A stretch of DNA of 64,000 bases, from positions 124,001 to 188,000 of the forward strand of contig NZ_JBIWCW010000002.1 of NCBI RefSeq assembly GCF_044761665.1, read 5' to 3'. Shown here one piece after another: positions 41,215-50,098 of this stretch. Origin of the DNA: Peribacillus sp044761665. Lineage in GTDB: Bacteria > Bacillota > Bacilli > Bacillales > DSM-1321. Below the pieces are notes generated by a model. It did not search any database, was not told the DNA's origin, and saw nothing but the letters and a program-made list of their open reading frames with translations. How positions within the stretch are numbered: the first letter of the stretch is position 1; every line of letters begins with the position of its first letter. A program made the position numbers and the translations under genes.

Positions 41215-43281
41215 TTATCCCCAGGGTTTCAAGATCTTTTTATACCAGGGCTTACTTTGCTTTTCTTCTTTTGGAGCACTTTTTGATTTCTTTTTCTTGA
41301 AGTGCTCCTCACAGTATTCCACAGGTTCGGTTCCTTTTACATAGTAAGTTAATCGGGAGACGGGGCAGGCATCTGTCGCCAGTTTACCGCTGGTTGGATT
41401 CACCTTTACACCTACTACGTTACTCGTTTCCTTAAAAGGTTTGGGAGGTTGTCCTCTCAATCCTTTCTCCATATAGGAAGCCCATATCTTCTTGGCATAG
41501 CTTTTTTCAGCCGGTATTTCAATCTTCTTCCCTTGATCATAGCCAGTCCATACCCCAGCAACTAGTTGAGGTGTATAACCGATCATCCAGCTGTCCGTAG
41601 AAGTAGATCCGGACTTTCCCGCGAAGGGGCGCGTCAATTGGGAACTGATCGTGCTACCGGTTACCTTCGTGTATCCATTAAGCGTTTCGTCAAAAACGCC
41701 AGTAAGCATCTCTGTCATGACAAATGCTTTATCTTTATCCAAAATCTGTTCGGTTTTCTGTTTGCGTTCGAAAATCACTTCGCCTTTTCTGTCTTCTACC
41801 TTGTTGATGAAAGCGGGTTCTACCTTTTTACCGCCATTAGCTAATATGCCGTATGCATTTACCATTTCGATGGGCCTTACACCGGATGTACCAAGTGCAA
41901 GGGAAGGGACCGCATCCATTTTCGATGTGATGCCGAAACGATGAGCCGAATCAACCAAAGTCTGTTCACCGAGGAAAAGATGTGTCTTCACGGCATAAAT
42001 ATTATCGGACAAAGCAATGGCTTGAGCCATCGTGATGTCGTCATTCGCATATTGATAATTATAGTTATGCGGTTTATAGGAAGCATGGCCATCATCGAAT
42101 GTAAACGTTGTGGTCTCGCTTTTTAAGGTGGTTGACGGTGTGAACCCTTTTTCAAGCGCCGAATAGTAAAGAAGTGGCTTTATTGTCGAGCCCGGTTGGC
42201 GTACGGCCTGTGTAGCTCGGTTGAACGGCGACGCAGTGTAATCTGTACCACCGACAAGTGCACGGACTTCGCCTGTTCTAGGATCCATCGCCACTAATGA
42301 TGCTTGAATGCCAGCCTGCTTGGGTATGACAGTAGAAAGGGCCTCCTCAGCGATGTGCTGTTGATCTTCATCCAGTGTTGTATAAACCTTTAAGCCCCCG
42401 AGCTCGATGGTCCGTTCATCTAAATGGAGTTGGGTTTTTAGCGCCTGCTTGACGGCATCCTGGAAATAAGGCGCCATTTTTTTGGTTACAGTGCCATGTG
42501 AGCCTTTTAATGAAAGTGGTGCCTGAATGGCTTCTTCGGTATCGGTTTCTTTAATATAGTCCTTTGTTGCCATTGCATGAAGCACGACCTTTTGCCTGGA
42601 TTTTGCCTTTTCCAGATTGTCCAAGGGAGAATAATTGGATGGTCCTTTTGGGATTCCGGCTAGCATACTTGCCTCGGAAAGCGTTAAGTCCTTGGCATCC
42701 TTGCCGTAATAATACTGGCTTGCGGCTTGTGCTCCATAGGCGCCATGACCATAGTAAATCGTATTTAGATAGCCTTCTAGAATTTCTTTTTTTGAATAAT
42801 TCATTTCCAGGCGTATCGTATAGAAAGCTTCATTGAGCTTTCTTGACCAAGTCTTATCATGGTCAAGAAAGAGGTTTCGGGCATATTGCTGGGTGATTGT
42901 ACTTGCCCCTTGAACCTTGGACATGGCACGGATGTCAGCGAGAATGGCACCGCCAATCCGCTTTATATCAAAGCCTTTATGAGTATAAAATTGGCGATCC
43001 TCTACGGCGACGGTTGCCTTGACTAGTTCGGGTGAGATGGTGTCGAGTCCGATCCAGTAGCGCTTTTGACCATTATCGGTTTCTCCAATCACATTTCCGT
43101 CATCACTATAATAAAGAGTGGATTGGGGTACAACCAAAGGCGGTGGACCTAGTATTTTCGCATACATCAGTAGAGAGAGAAGCAAGACAAAGAGAATAGC
43201 AAGACCTATTGTGGCAAGAATGATGAAGGCCCGCACATATTTGGTTGTCTTTTTAAATCTTTCGCTTGGAATGAGTTCCAT
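41215..43281 (-). CDS. pbpG: Class A penicillin-binding protein PbpG
   Basis: A bifunctional cell-wall synthase of 688 aa. After a cytoplasmic start and one helix (residues 17-45), the transglycosylase domain has VAVEDRQFYTHKGFDIKRIG (catalytic Glu) and GASTITQQYARNLFL. The transpeptidase domain has the active-site serine in RQPGSTIKPLLYYSAL, SDN in ALSDNIYAVKTH and KSGST in FAGKSGSTSTDSWMIGYTP. A Lys-rich tail follows. In B. subtilis PbpG (ywhE) is made in the forespore and works with PbpF in the germ cell wall. ATG 43281 has GAGAGGTG before it. Confidence 0.93.
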   Translation of the reverse strand: MELIPSERFKKTTKYVRAFIILATIGLAILFVLLLSLLMYAKILGPPPLVVPQSTLYYSDDGNVIGETDNGQKRYWIGLDTISPELVKATVAVEDRQFYTHKGFDIKRIGGAILADIRAMSKVQGASTITQQYARNLFLDHDKTWSRKLNEAFYTIRLEMNYSKKEILEGYLNTIYYGHGAYGAQAASQYYYGKDAKDLTLSEASMLAGIPKGPSNYSPLDNLEKAKSRQKVVLHAMATKDYIKETDTEEAIQAPLSLKGSHGTVTKKMAPYFQDAVKQALKTQLHLDERTIELGGLKVYTTLDEDQQHIAEEALSTVIPKQAGIQASLVAMDPRTGEVRALVGGTDYTASPFNRATQAVRQPGSTIKPLLYYSALEKGFTPSTTLKSETTTFTFDDGHASYKPHNYNYQYANDDITMAQAIALSDNIYAVKTHLFLGEQTLVDSAHRFGITSKMDAVPSLALGTSGVRPIEMVNAYGILANGGKKVEPAFINKVEDRKGEVIFERKQKTEQILDKDKAFVMTEMLTGVFDETLNGYTKVTGSTISSQLTRPFAGKSGSTSTDSWMIGYTPQLVAGVWTGYDQGKKIEIPAEKSYAKKIWASYMEKGLRGQPPKPFKETSNVVGVKVNPTSGKLATDACPVSRLTYYVKGTEPVEYCEEHFKKKKSKSAPKEEKQSKPWYKKILKPWG

Positions 43282-43376
43282 GGCTTTCACCTCTCTTGTT
43301 TTAAAAAAAGAATCTATTACTATTATGGAAAAAAAAGATATTTTTAAACGTAAGAACTGGAATTGTAATATTTATC

Positions 43377-43404
43377 TTGCAATTCTGGTAGATTCGTCTA
43401 TAAT
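43377..43404 (+). promoter_or_regulatory. Probable promoter of speE-speB
   Basis: TTGCAA (43377-43382) and TATAAT (43399-43404) are 16 bp apart, about 75 bases before the speE leader ends. Confidence 0.6.
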
Positions 43405-43486
43405 TTTTCTAGCCAATGACTATATCGAATATGGTAAAACCTATTTGGCGATTGACTATAAGATTCCGGAAAGGAAGCGTTAATAA

Positions 43487-44314
43487 ATGAGCATTTGGTT
43501 TACTGAAAAACAAACAGAAAATTTTGGTATTACGATGAAAGTGAATCGTACTTTACATACGGAGCAAACGGAGTTTCAAAAGTTGGATATGATTGAAACA
43601 GAAGAATGGGGCAATATGCTTTTGTTAGATGACATGGTGATGACATCGCAACGCGATGAGTTCGTATACCACGAAATGGTAGCCCATGTTCCTTTGTTCA
43701 CCCATCCTAATCCAGAGAATGTTTTGGTTGTAGGCGGTGGAGACGGAGGCGTAATCCGTGAAGTCCTTAAGCATCCAAGCGTCAAAAAAGCTACATTGGT
43801 AGATATCGATGGTAAGGTTATCGAATATTCCAAGAAATACTTACCTGAAATTGCAGGCATGCTTGAAGATCCACGTGTCGATGTACAAGTAGGGGATGGA
43901 TTCATGCACATCGCGAAGAGTGAAAATGAATTTGACGTGATTCTCGTGGATTCTACCGAACCAGTGGGACCTGCCGTTAACCTATTTACTAAAGGCTTTT
44001 ATGCAGGTATTTCGAAAGCTTTGAAGGAAGACGGAATTTTCGTTGCCCAATCCGATAACCCTTGGTTTAAAGCCGACTTAATCCGTGATGTACAACGCGA
44101 CGTGAAAGAAATATTCCCGATCACCAACCTTTATTTAGCGAATATCCCAACGTATCCAAGTGGACTATGGGCATTCACGATCGGTTCTAAAAAATATAAC
44201 CCGCTTGAAGTTTCAGACGAGCGTTTCCATGAAATAGAGACAAAATATTATACAAAAGAACTTCATAAAGCAGCTTTCGTTCTGCCTAAATTTGTTCAAG
44301 ACTTAGTGAAATAA
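43487..44314 (+). CDS. speE: Spermidine synthase (polyamine aminopropyltransferase)
   Basis: A protein of 275 aa with QTEFQKLDMIETEEWGNMLL, YHEMVAHVPLFTHPNPENVL, the nucleotide motif VVGGGDGGVIREVLKH and the catalytic aspartate part DVILVDSTEPVGPA. It moves the aminopropyl group from decarboxylated SAM to putrescine. speB follows by 13 bp. Confidence 0.96.
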   Translation: MSIWFTEKQTENFGITMKVNRTLHTEQTEFQKLDMIETEEWGNMLLLDDMVMTSQRDEFVYHEMVAHVPLFTHPNPENVLVVGGGDGGVIREVLKHPSVKKATLVDIDGKVIEYSKKYLPEIAGMLEDPRVDVQVGDGFMHIAKSENEFDVILVDSTEPVGPAVNLFTKGFYAGISKALKEDGIFVAQSDNPWFKADLIRDVQRDVKEIFPITNLYLANIPTYPSGLWAFTIGSKKYNPLEVSDERFHEIETKYYTKELHKAAFVLPKFVQDLVK

Positions 44315-44327
44315 GGGGGGCTTGAAC

Positions 44328-45206
44328 ATGCGATTTGATGAAGCGTACTCAGGTAATGTATTCATTAAAAGCCATCCGGATTTCGAGGAATCCGAGGCGG
44401 TGCTTTATGGTATGCCAATGGATTGGACCGTTAGCTTCCGTCCAGGGTCCCGTTTTGGACCAACGAGAATTCGTGAAGTCTCAATCGGGCTGGAAGAATA
44501 CAGTCCATATTTAGACCGTGAATTGGAAGAAGTGAAATTCTATGATGCTGGGGATATCCCGTTGCCTTTCGGAAATCCGCAGCGGAGTATCGATATGATT
44601 GAAGAGTTTGTCGACGGTGTACTTGATGCCGGTAAATTCCCATTGGGCATGGGGGGAGAACATCTTGTCACATGGCCTGTCATTAAAGCCATGTTCAAAA
44701 AGTATCCCGATATGGCCATCATCCATATGGATGCCCATACAGATTTACGAGAGGACTATGAGGGAGAGCCGCTTTCCCATGCTTCCATCATCCGTAAATC
44801 AGCTGAGCTCATCGGACCGAAAAATGTGTACTCATTCGGAATCCGTTCCGGGTTAAAGGAAGAGTTTCAATGGGCCAAAGAAAATGGTATGCACATCTCT
44901 AAATTCGAAGTGCTTGAGCCCCTGAAGGAAGTATTGCCACAGTTAGCCGGTCGTCCGGTTTATGTGACGATTGACATCGATGTGCTTGACCCTGCGCATG
45001 CACCAGGAACCGGTACCGTCGATTGCGGAGGCATTACGTCTAAAGAGCTTTTAGCTTCCATTCATGAGATAGCCCGTTCAGAAGTGAATGTAGTTGGCTG
45101 TGATTTAGTTGAAGTCGCACCGATTTATGATCCATCCGAGCAAACAGCGAATACCGCAAGCAAGCTGATTCGCGAAATGATTCTTGGTTGGATCCAAAAG
45201 GGGTAA
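44328..45206 (+). CDS. speB: Agmatinase
   Basis: A ureohydrolase of 292 aa with the manganese ligands in GMGGEHLVTWP, HMDAHTDLREDYEG and TIDIDVLDPAHAPGTGT. It splits agmatine to putrescine and urea and so feeds SpeE. ATG 44328 is seven bases after GGGGGG; a TTG at 44322 is too close. Confidence 0.96.
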   Translation: MRFDEAYSGNVFIKSHPDFEESEAVLYGMPMDWTVSFRPGSRFGPTRIREVSIGLEEYSPYLDRELEEVKFYDAGDIPLPFGNPQRSIDMIEEFVDGVLDAGKFPLGMGGEHLVTWPVIKAMFKKYPDMAIIHMDAHTDLREDYEGEPLSHASIIRKSAELIGPKNVYSFGIRSGLKEEFQWAKENGMHISKFEVLEPLKEVLPQLAGRPVYVTIDIDVLDPAHAPGTGTVDCGGITSKELLASIHEIARSEVNVVGCDLVEVAPIYDPSEQTANTASKLIREMILGWIQKG

Positions 45207-45218
45207 TCTTAAAAGGGA

Positions 45219-45258
45219 AGGCTGTTCCTGCGATTTTTGCGGGAATGGTCTTTTTTTA
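45219..45258 (+). terminator. Rho-independent terminator of speE-speB
   Basis: AAGGCTGTTCCTGC pairs with GCGGGAATGGTCTT using several G-U pairs, followed by a run of Ts. Confidence 0.75.
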
Positions 45259-45384
45259 TTTGTTTTAATGAAAACCGGTACATTCAACATCTCCTCCTTT
45301 TCCTCCACTAAAAGCTGGTCTTGCGTTACATTCAATTGAATTGCATACTAAGATAAGAATTGAAACTTTATTTTCCACTCCAAG

Positions 45385-45413
45385 TTGAAACTTCATTGAA
45401 GAATATTTATACT
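45385..45413 (+). promoter_or_regulatory. Probable promoter of ywiB-argS
   Basis: TTGAAA (45385-45390) and TATACT (45408-45413) are 17 bp apart, about 40 bases before the ywiB start. Confidence 0.7.
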
Positions 45414-45451
45414 TATAAAGTTAAGAACGAGATGATGAAGGAAGTGTAGCT

Positions 45452-45892
45452 TTGACTCTTCATGATATAGATAAACAGAACATTAAAGTGACATTGCAGA
45501 CGAAAATCAGGCATGGCTCTGAAACGGAAACGTATGAGCTCGTCACTTTTGGTACAAGGATGTATAAAGGGTCCGATTTGTATTTGCAGTATGCAGAGGA
45601 AAATGAAGCCGGTAAAACGCAGACGACCATCAAGCATAAACCGAACGAAACGATTCTGCTTAGGAACGGTGCCATTAAAATGCGACAGCTTTTCCGCTTG
45701 CAAGAAGTGACAAATGGACATTATGAAAGTATATATGGCAGGCTGGGGCTATTGACGACAACGAAAAAAATCCAGCATGAATGGCATGAACAGGATAAGG
45801 AAGGGAAACTGGTCCTTCGCTATACACTACATATGCAGGGAAGCGAACCCGGGCAATATGAGATGACGATTTCCTACAAGGAGGAAGCATAG
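45452..45892 (+). CDS. ywiB: DUF1934 protein YwiB
   Basis: A beta-rich protein of 146 aa: IKVTLQTKIRHGSETETYEL, LYLQYAEENEAGKTQTTIKH, KPNETILLRNGAIKMRQLFR and a C terminus GQYEMTISYKEEA. This is a calycin-like DUF1934 family, constantly next to argS in Bacilli. No known role. TTG start with GAAGGAAG upstream. Confidence 0.85.
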   Translation: MTLHDIDKQNIKVTLQTKIRHGSETETYELVTFGTRMYKGSDLYLQYAEENEAGKTQTTIKHKPNETILLRNGAIKMRQLFRLQEVTNGHYESIYGRLGLLTTTKKIQHEWHEQDKEGKLVLRYTLHMQGSEPGQYEMTISYKEEA

Positions 45893-45895
45893 AAC

Positions 45896-47566
45896 ATGAA
45901 TATAGTAAATGAGGTACAGGGAAAACTGAAAGAGGAAATTAAAGCTGCAGTTATCAAGGCTGGTTTGGCATCGGAAGAACAGGTTCCCCAAGCGGTGCTG
46001 GAACTTCCAAAGGATAAAACACACGGAGATTATTCCACAAATATGGCGATGCAATTAACGAAAATCGCAAAGAAAGCGCCGAAAATGATTGCGGAAGCGA
46101 TTATCGAGAACTTTGACCTATCCAAGGCATCGATCGAAAAAATTGAAATCGCAGGTCCGGGATTCATTAATTTCTACATGAACAACTCCTATTTGACAGA
46201 ACTGGTTCCAGTCATCCTGAAAGCAGATGAAGCCTATGGGGAAAGCGATTATGGAAAAGGCGAAAAAATCCAAGTGGAGTTCGTTTCCGCGAATCCGACT
46301 GGTGATCTTCATCTTGGTCATGCACGTGGTGCTGCCGTTGGTGACACGTTATGTAATGTTTTATCAAAAGCAGGGTATGACGTTTCGCGTGAATACTATA
46401 TCAACGACGCTGGTAACCAAATCAATAACTTGGCGATTTCAATCGAAGCACGGTACTTCCAAGCGCTTGGCCTGGATAAAGAGATGCCTGAAGACGGTTA
46501 CCGTGGCGAAGACATTATCGGAATTGGTAAAACGCTTGCGAAGGAATATGGCGATAAGTATGTTAACGTCGACGAAAAAGAACGGTATGCCTTTTTCCGT
46601 GAGTACGGATTGAAATGTGAAATGGAAAAGCTAAAAACGGACTTGGAAAATTTCCGTGTCGGCTTTGACGTGTGGTTCTCGGAAACGTCCCTCTATCAAA
46701 ATGGGAAAATCGACGAAGCGTTAAGCGTTCTGAAAGAGAGGGGCCATGTTTACGAGGAGGACGGTGCGACTTGGTTCCGTTCGACAGAACTTGGCGATGA
46801 TAAGGACCGCGTACTTATCAAGAAGGATGGCTCTTACACATACCTGACCCCGGATATTGCGTACCACCGCAATAAATTGGAGCGTGGATTCGACACCCTC
46901 ATCAATATTTGGGGAGCGGATCACCATGGTTATATCCCACGTATGAAAGCCGCAATCGAAGCATTGGGCTATAATCGTGAGCAGCTTGAAGTGGAGATCA
47001 TCCAGCTTGTTCATCTATTCAAAGATGGCGAGAAAATGAAAATGAGCAAACGTACCGGTAAAGCGGTGACAATGCGCGACTTGGTTGAAATGGTTGGCCT
47101 GGACGCAACACGTTATTTCTTTGCGATGAGAAGCGCGGACACGCATATGGACTTCGATCTTGATTTAGCTGTATCTAAATCCAATGATAACCCGGTTTAT
47201 TATTCACAATATGCTCATGCCCGTATTTCAAGCATTTTGCGTCAAGGTGTGGAACAAGGAATCAGCTACGAAGGCATTACTGATTTTTCCGCTCTTTCTA
47301 CGGAAAAAGAGTTCGAGTTATTGAAGAAATTGGGGGAATTCCCACAAGCAATCGCTGAAGCAGCCGAAAAACGGATGCCGCACCGCATGACGAATTATAT
47401 CTTCGACCTGGCTTCTACATTCCACAGCTTCTACAATGCTGACAAAGTATTGGATAGTGAGAAGATGGATAGAAGTAAAGCTCGTCTTGCTCTAGTGAAA
47501 TCAGTTCAAATCACGTTGAGAAACGCACTGGCACTAATTGGCGTTTCGGCACCGGAAAAAATGTAA
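45896..47566 (+). CDS. argS: Arginyl-tRNA synthetase
   Basis: A class I synthetase of 556 aa. It has the ArgRS N-terminal domain, FVSANPTGDLHLGHARGAA (HIGH-type motif), AGNQINNLAISIEARY, the GADHHGYIPRMKAA block and the KMSKRTGKAVTMRDLVEM segment, then the helical anticodon domain. The start follows ywiB by three bases. Confidence 0.98.
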   Translation: MNIVNEVQGKLKEEIKAAVIKAGLASEEQVPQAVLELPKDKTHGDYSTNMAMQLTKIAKKAPKMIAEAIIENFDLSKASIEKIEIAGPGFINFYMNNSYLTELVPVILKADEAYGESDYGKGEKIQVEFVSANPTGDLHLGHARGAAVGDTLCNVLSKAGYDVSREYYINDAGNQINNLAISIEARYFQALGLDKEMPEDGYRGEDIIGIGKTLAKEYGDKYVNVDEKERYAFFREYGLKCEMEKLKTDLENFRVGFDVWFSETSLYQNGKIDEALSVLKERGHVYEEDGATWFRSTELGDDKDRVLIKKDGSYTYLTPDIAYHRNKLERGFDTLINIWGADHHGYIPRMKAAIEALGYNREQLEVEIIQLVHLFKDGEKMKMSKRTGKAVTMRDLVEMVGLDATRYFFAMRSADTHMDFDLDLAVSKSNDNPVYYSQYAHARISSILRQGVEQGISYEGITDFSALSTEKEFELLKKLGEFPQAIAEAAEKRMPHRMTNYIFDLASTFHSFYNADKVLDSEKMDRSKARLALVKSVQITLRNALALIGVSAPEKM

Positions 47567-47570
47567 TAAG

Positions 47571-47606
47571 AAAAAGCGGTCGTTCCGAGGGAACGACCGC
47601 TTTTTT
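47571..47606. terminator. Bidirectional terminator
   Basis: AAAAAGCGGTCGTTCC and GGAACGACCGCTTTTTT make a perfect stem with loop GAG; shared by argS and convergent uvsE, whose stop touches its edge. Confidence 0.9.
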
Positions 47607-48561
47607 ACTTGATGAACACCGACCCCCCGCTTAATCTTTTCACTCCGCGGATCCTAGAGATATCCTCAATCAGTTTCAACATCGCCTGGTCTTTCATTTT
47701 CGCTTCAATCATGAAATCTACATCCTTCCCCAATTCTGTGAGTGCTTTCAGAAGCGGCGTGATGAATGTAATATCAATATAATCAGCATGTGAACGAAAC
47801 TCGCTTGCCGATTTCGGGGACGAAATATGTATTTTAGGTACCGCATTGGCGTGTTCCCAAGTGGTAAAAACACCGGTGAGCAGCTCGTTAAGCGGCTCCT
47901 CGGATAGATTGGCAAGATGATGATGATAATCAAAGACAAAAGGAATGCATTCCTTTTTACATACATGTAAAGTTTCGGATGCTGTATAGGTTTTATCGTC
48001 ATTTTCCAAGGTCATCCTTGCTTTGACATTCGCAGGTAGCGACCTGAGGTTATCATGAAAGCGGGTGATCGCTGAATCTTTATCGCCATAGGCGCCGCCG
48101 ATATGGATATTGATGAAGGATTGGTCTTCAATCCCCATCGCTTGAAGCATTTTATAGTGAAACTCCATATCCTTTACGGCATTTTGCGTAATGCTGGGTT
48201 TAGGGCTGGTGAAAAGCGTAAATTGATTCGGGTGAAAGCTAACACGCATGTTGTTCGCCAATACCCAATCTCCCAGCTGTTTCCATTCCTTTTTAAAAGG
48301 CGTGACGAAATCCCAATTGACTTCAGGGTGGGTCGCTAACGGTACAATGGAACTGGACAAGCGATATAGCTCGACCTGGTGGGCCGTATTGTACTGCAGG
48401 ACCCTTAATGTATTCTCGATATTCTGTTTGGTAACATCTAGTAGCTTTTGCATTCCTTCTTCCTGACCAAGCGTGCTATAACGTTTGAAAGTCAGAGTCT
48501 TTGCAGGGGAAGCCTCCCATAGGCAGGTCGCATTGGATACGAATCCGAATCGTATTTTCAT
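47605..48561 (-). CDS. uvsE: UV damage endonuclease UvsE
   Basis: A TIM-barrel protein of 318 aa: MKIRFGFVSNATCLWEASPA, YRLSSSIVPLATHPEV, SFHPNQFTLFTSPKP, INIHIGGAYGDKDSAITRFH, LENDDKTYTASETL and FDYHHHLAN hold the metal ligands. It nicks DNA on the 5-prime side of UV photoproducts. In B. subtilis (ywjD) it is made during sporulation. ATG 48561 follows GGGAGAG; an earlier ATG at 48576 lies before that site. Confidence 0.94.
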   Translation of the reverse strand: MKIRFGFVSNATCLWEASPAKTLTFKRYSTLGQEEGMQKLLDVTKQNIENTLRVLQYNTAHQVELYRLSSSIVPLATHPEVNWDFVTPFKKEWKQLGDWVLANNMRVSFHPNQFTLFTSPKPSITQNAVKDMEFHYKMLQAMGIEDQSFINIHIGGAYGDKDSAITRFHDNLRSLPANVKARMTLENDDKTYTASETLHVCKKECIPFVFDYHHHLANLSEEPLNELLTGVFTTWEHANAVPKIHISSPKSASEFRSHADYIDITFITPLLKALTELGKDVDFMIEAKMKDQAMLKLIEDISRIRGVKRLSGGSVFIK

Positions 48562-48587
48562 TTTTTTCTCTCCCATTGCCAGCCATG

Positions 48588-49790
48588 TTAAAGAAAAGGG
48601 GAGAAGATGGCAGCTAGTGATTCTTTTGCTGAACGTATGATATTAGGGGAAGAGAGTGTCTTCTCCGCTATTGGTTTGGATTCAGCTATGTCAATTGCCA
48701 ATTCTCTCTTTACATCTTCTATGCAGCTGCGGTCATATATTAAACAATTGATTTCACTATTTAAGAATAAACTCCGTTTATCAAAGTTAGCCGTACCGAT
48801 ATCACACATTGTATCATCGATCAATATCACTTTAGAATGGTAGAACCCTCTTTGAAACTGCATAATGGAAGCCCCATCTTTTAATAAAACTCTAAAGTAG
48901 CGGAAGGAAGCCTCTTTAACTAGAGCGTGGTCTGACATATCCGGAACGATGACCGTCACCGCAACATCTCTTGCAAGAGCATCCCTTAATGCTTGGAATA
49001 ATGGTTGGCTCGGGATGAAATAGGGCGTGCCGATAATAACTTCCTTATTAGCCTTTTGAATCAACTTTATTAAAGTCTGTTCAAGGTCGCTTCCGTTGGT
49101 CACGATGAACTCTTGAGCTTGTGAGGCAGGAACTAAATGGGGAAAGTAGGCCGGCGTCCCTCTTAAATCTTCCTTTGTATCGTGAAACCAGTCAGTAAGG
49201 AACACTTCCTGCAGGTCCTTTACACCTTCCCCCGTCACTTTTAGATGATAATCTCGCCAAGGATTCAACTTTTCCCCTTGATTAATGTATTCTTTACCGA
49301 CATTAAAACCGCCTAGATACCCAATCCGACCATCGATAACGGTTATTTTCCGGTGATTTCTTCTTTGTGTGGAATAGAAAAGGAAAGGGGGTTTTGTCTG
49401 AAAGCTAAACGAAAAATGAACCTTGCTTCTTTTTAACTCTTGAATGGACTGCCGGGACATTTTTTTCCCGCCGATCAAATCGACCAACAGCCTCACTTCT
49501 ACACCCGATTCTGCTTTTTTTTGCAGTAATTTTAAAAAGTCTCTGCTAAATTGATCATCTGTAACGATATAAAAAAGAATATGAATGGAATCCTGAGCCA
49601 GTTCGATTTCTTTCAGGAAATCTTCAAATAGAATTTCCCCAGAGGTAAAGACGGTCAACTCACTTTTACGAGGCGGAAAAGTAATGTTCGTTGCCTGCTT
49701 TAAATGCTTTTTGTGTCCTAATTTGAAATCAATCCAACACCAAGTGAGGATCAACATTATTATAGAAAATAGCGTACTGAACACTTTCAA
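48588..49790 (-). CDS. clsB: Cardiolipin synthase-like ClsB (YwjE)
   Basis: A protein of 400 aa with one N-terminal helix and two phospholipase D motifs, NHRKITVIDGRIGYLGGFN and YHSKVILIDDTMCDIGTANF. Both are complete HxKxxxxD sites. TGEILFE-like and GTPYFIPSQPLFQALRDAL blocks follow the cardiolipin synthase pattern. Place between uvsE and fadF is that of ywjE. TTG 49790 has GGGGGG before it; the 65-codon longer frame upstream is non-homologous leader. Confidence 0.88.
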   Translation of the reverse strand: MKVFSTLFSIIMLILTWCWIDFKLGHKKHLKQATNITFPPRKSELTVFTSGEILFEDFLKEIELAQDSIHILFYIVTDDQFSRDFLKLLQKKAESGVEVRLLVDLIGGKKMSRQSIQELKRSKVHFSFSFQTKPPFLFYSTQRRNHRKITVIDGRIGYLGGFNVGKEYINQGEKLNPWRDYHLKVTGEGVKDLQEVFLTDWFHDTKEDLRGTPAYFPHLVPASQAQEFIVTNGSDLEQTLIKLIQKANKEVIIGTPYFIPSQPLFQALRDALARDVAVTVIVPDMSDHALVKEASFRYFRVLLKDGASIMQFQRGFYHSKVILIDDTMCDIGTANFDKRSLFLNSEINCLIYDRSCIEDVKRELAIDIAESKPIAEKTLSSPNIIRSAKESLAAIFSPFL

Positions 49791-49965
49791 TATGATCCCC
49801 CCTTTATGGTTGAAATTAGTTTGACTCAAATAGTGTGTTTGTAACCCATTTATTAAAGAATAAGAGAAAATGAATTTTTTTATACAAAGGAAGAAGGTAA
49901 ATTGGCAGAATTGTCGAATTTTACTGTTAAGTGTAGAAAAATAACAATATTCACAAAGAAAAAAG

Positions 49966-49993
49966 TTGACTGAATGCTCATTCATTATATAAT
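49966..49993 (+). promoter_or_regulatory. fadF promoter with FadR-like operator
   Basis: TTGACT (49966-49971) and TATAAT (49988-49993) are 16 bp apart. TGACTGAATGCTCATTCA (49967-49984) fills the space and has the palindromic core TGAATG-CT-CATTCA, very like the FadR operator of B. subtilis (TGAATGA...TCATTCA). FadR would repress until long-chain acyl-CoA releases it. The remainder of the 308-bp clsB-fadF gap shows nothing else certain. Confidence 0.82.
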
Positions 49994-50098
49994 GGAGATA
50001 AATAAAATTTCAGAAAATGTCATTTTTTCTATATTTTAAAAGTTGTGACGTGGCATTTTTACTTGTTTCGCAAATTTATAAAAGGGGGAACGCATGCA

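Noticed and set aside
49791..49985. 65-codon N-terminal extension of clsB
   Set aside because: It crosses the intergenic region with the fadF promoter, and GGGGGG before TTG 49790 gives the usual protein length.
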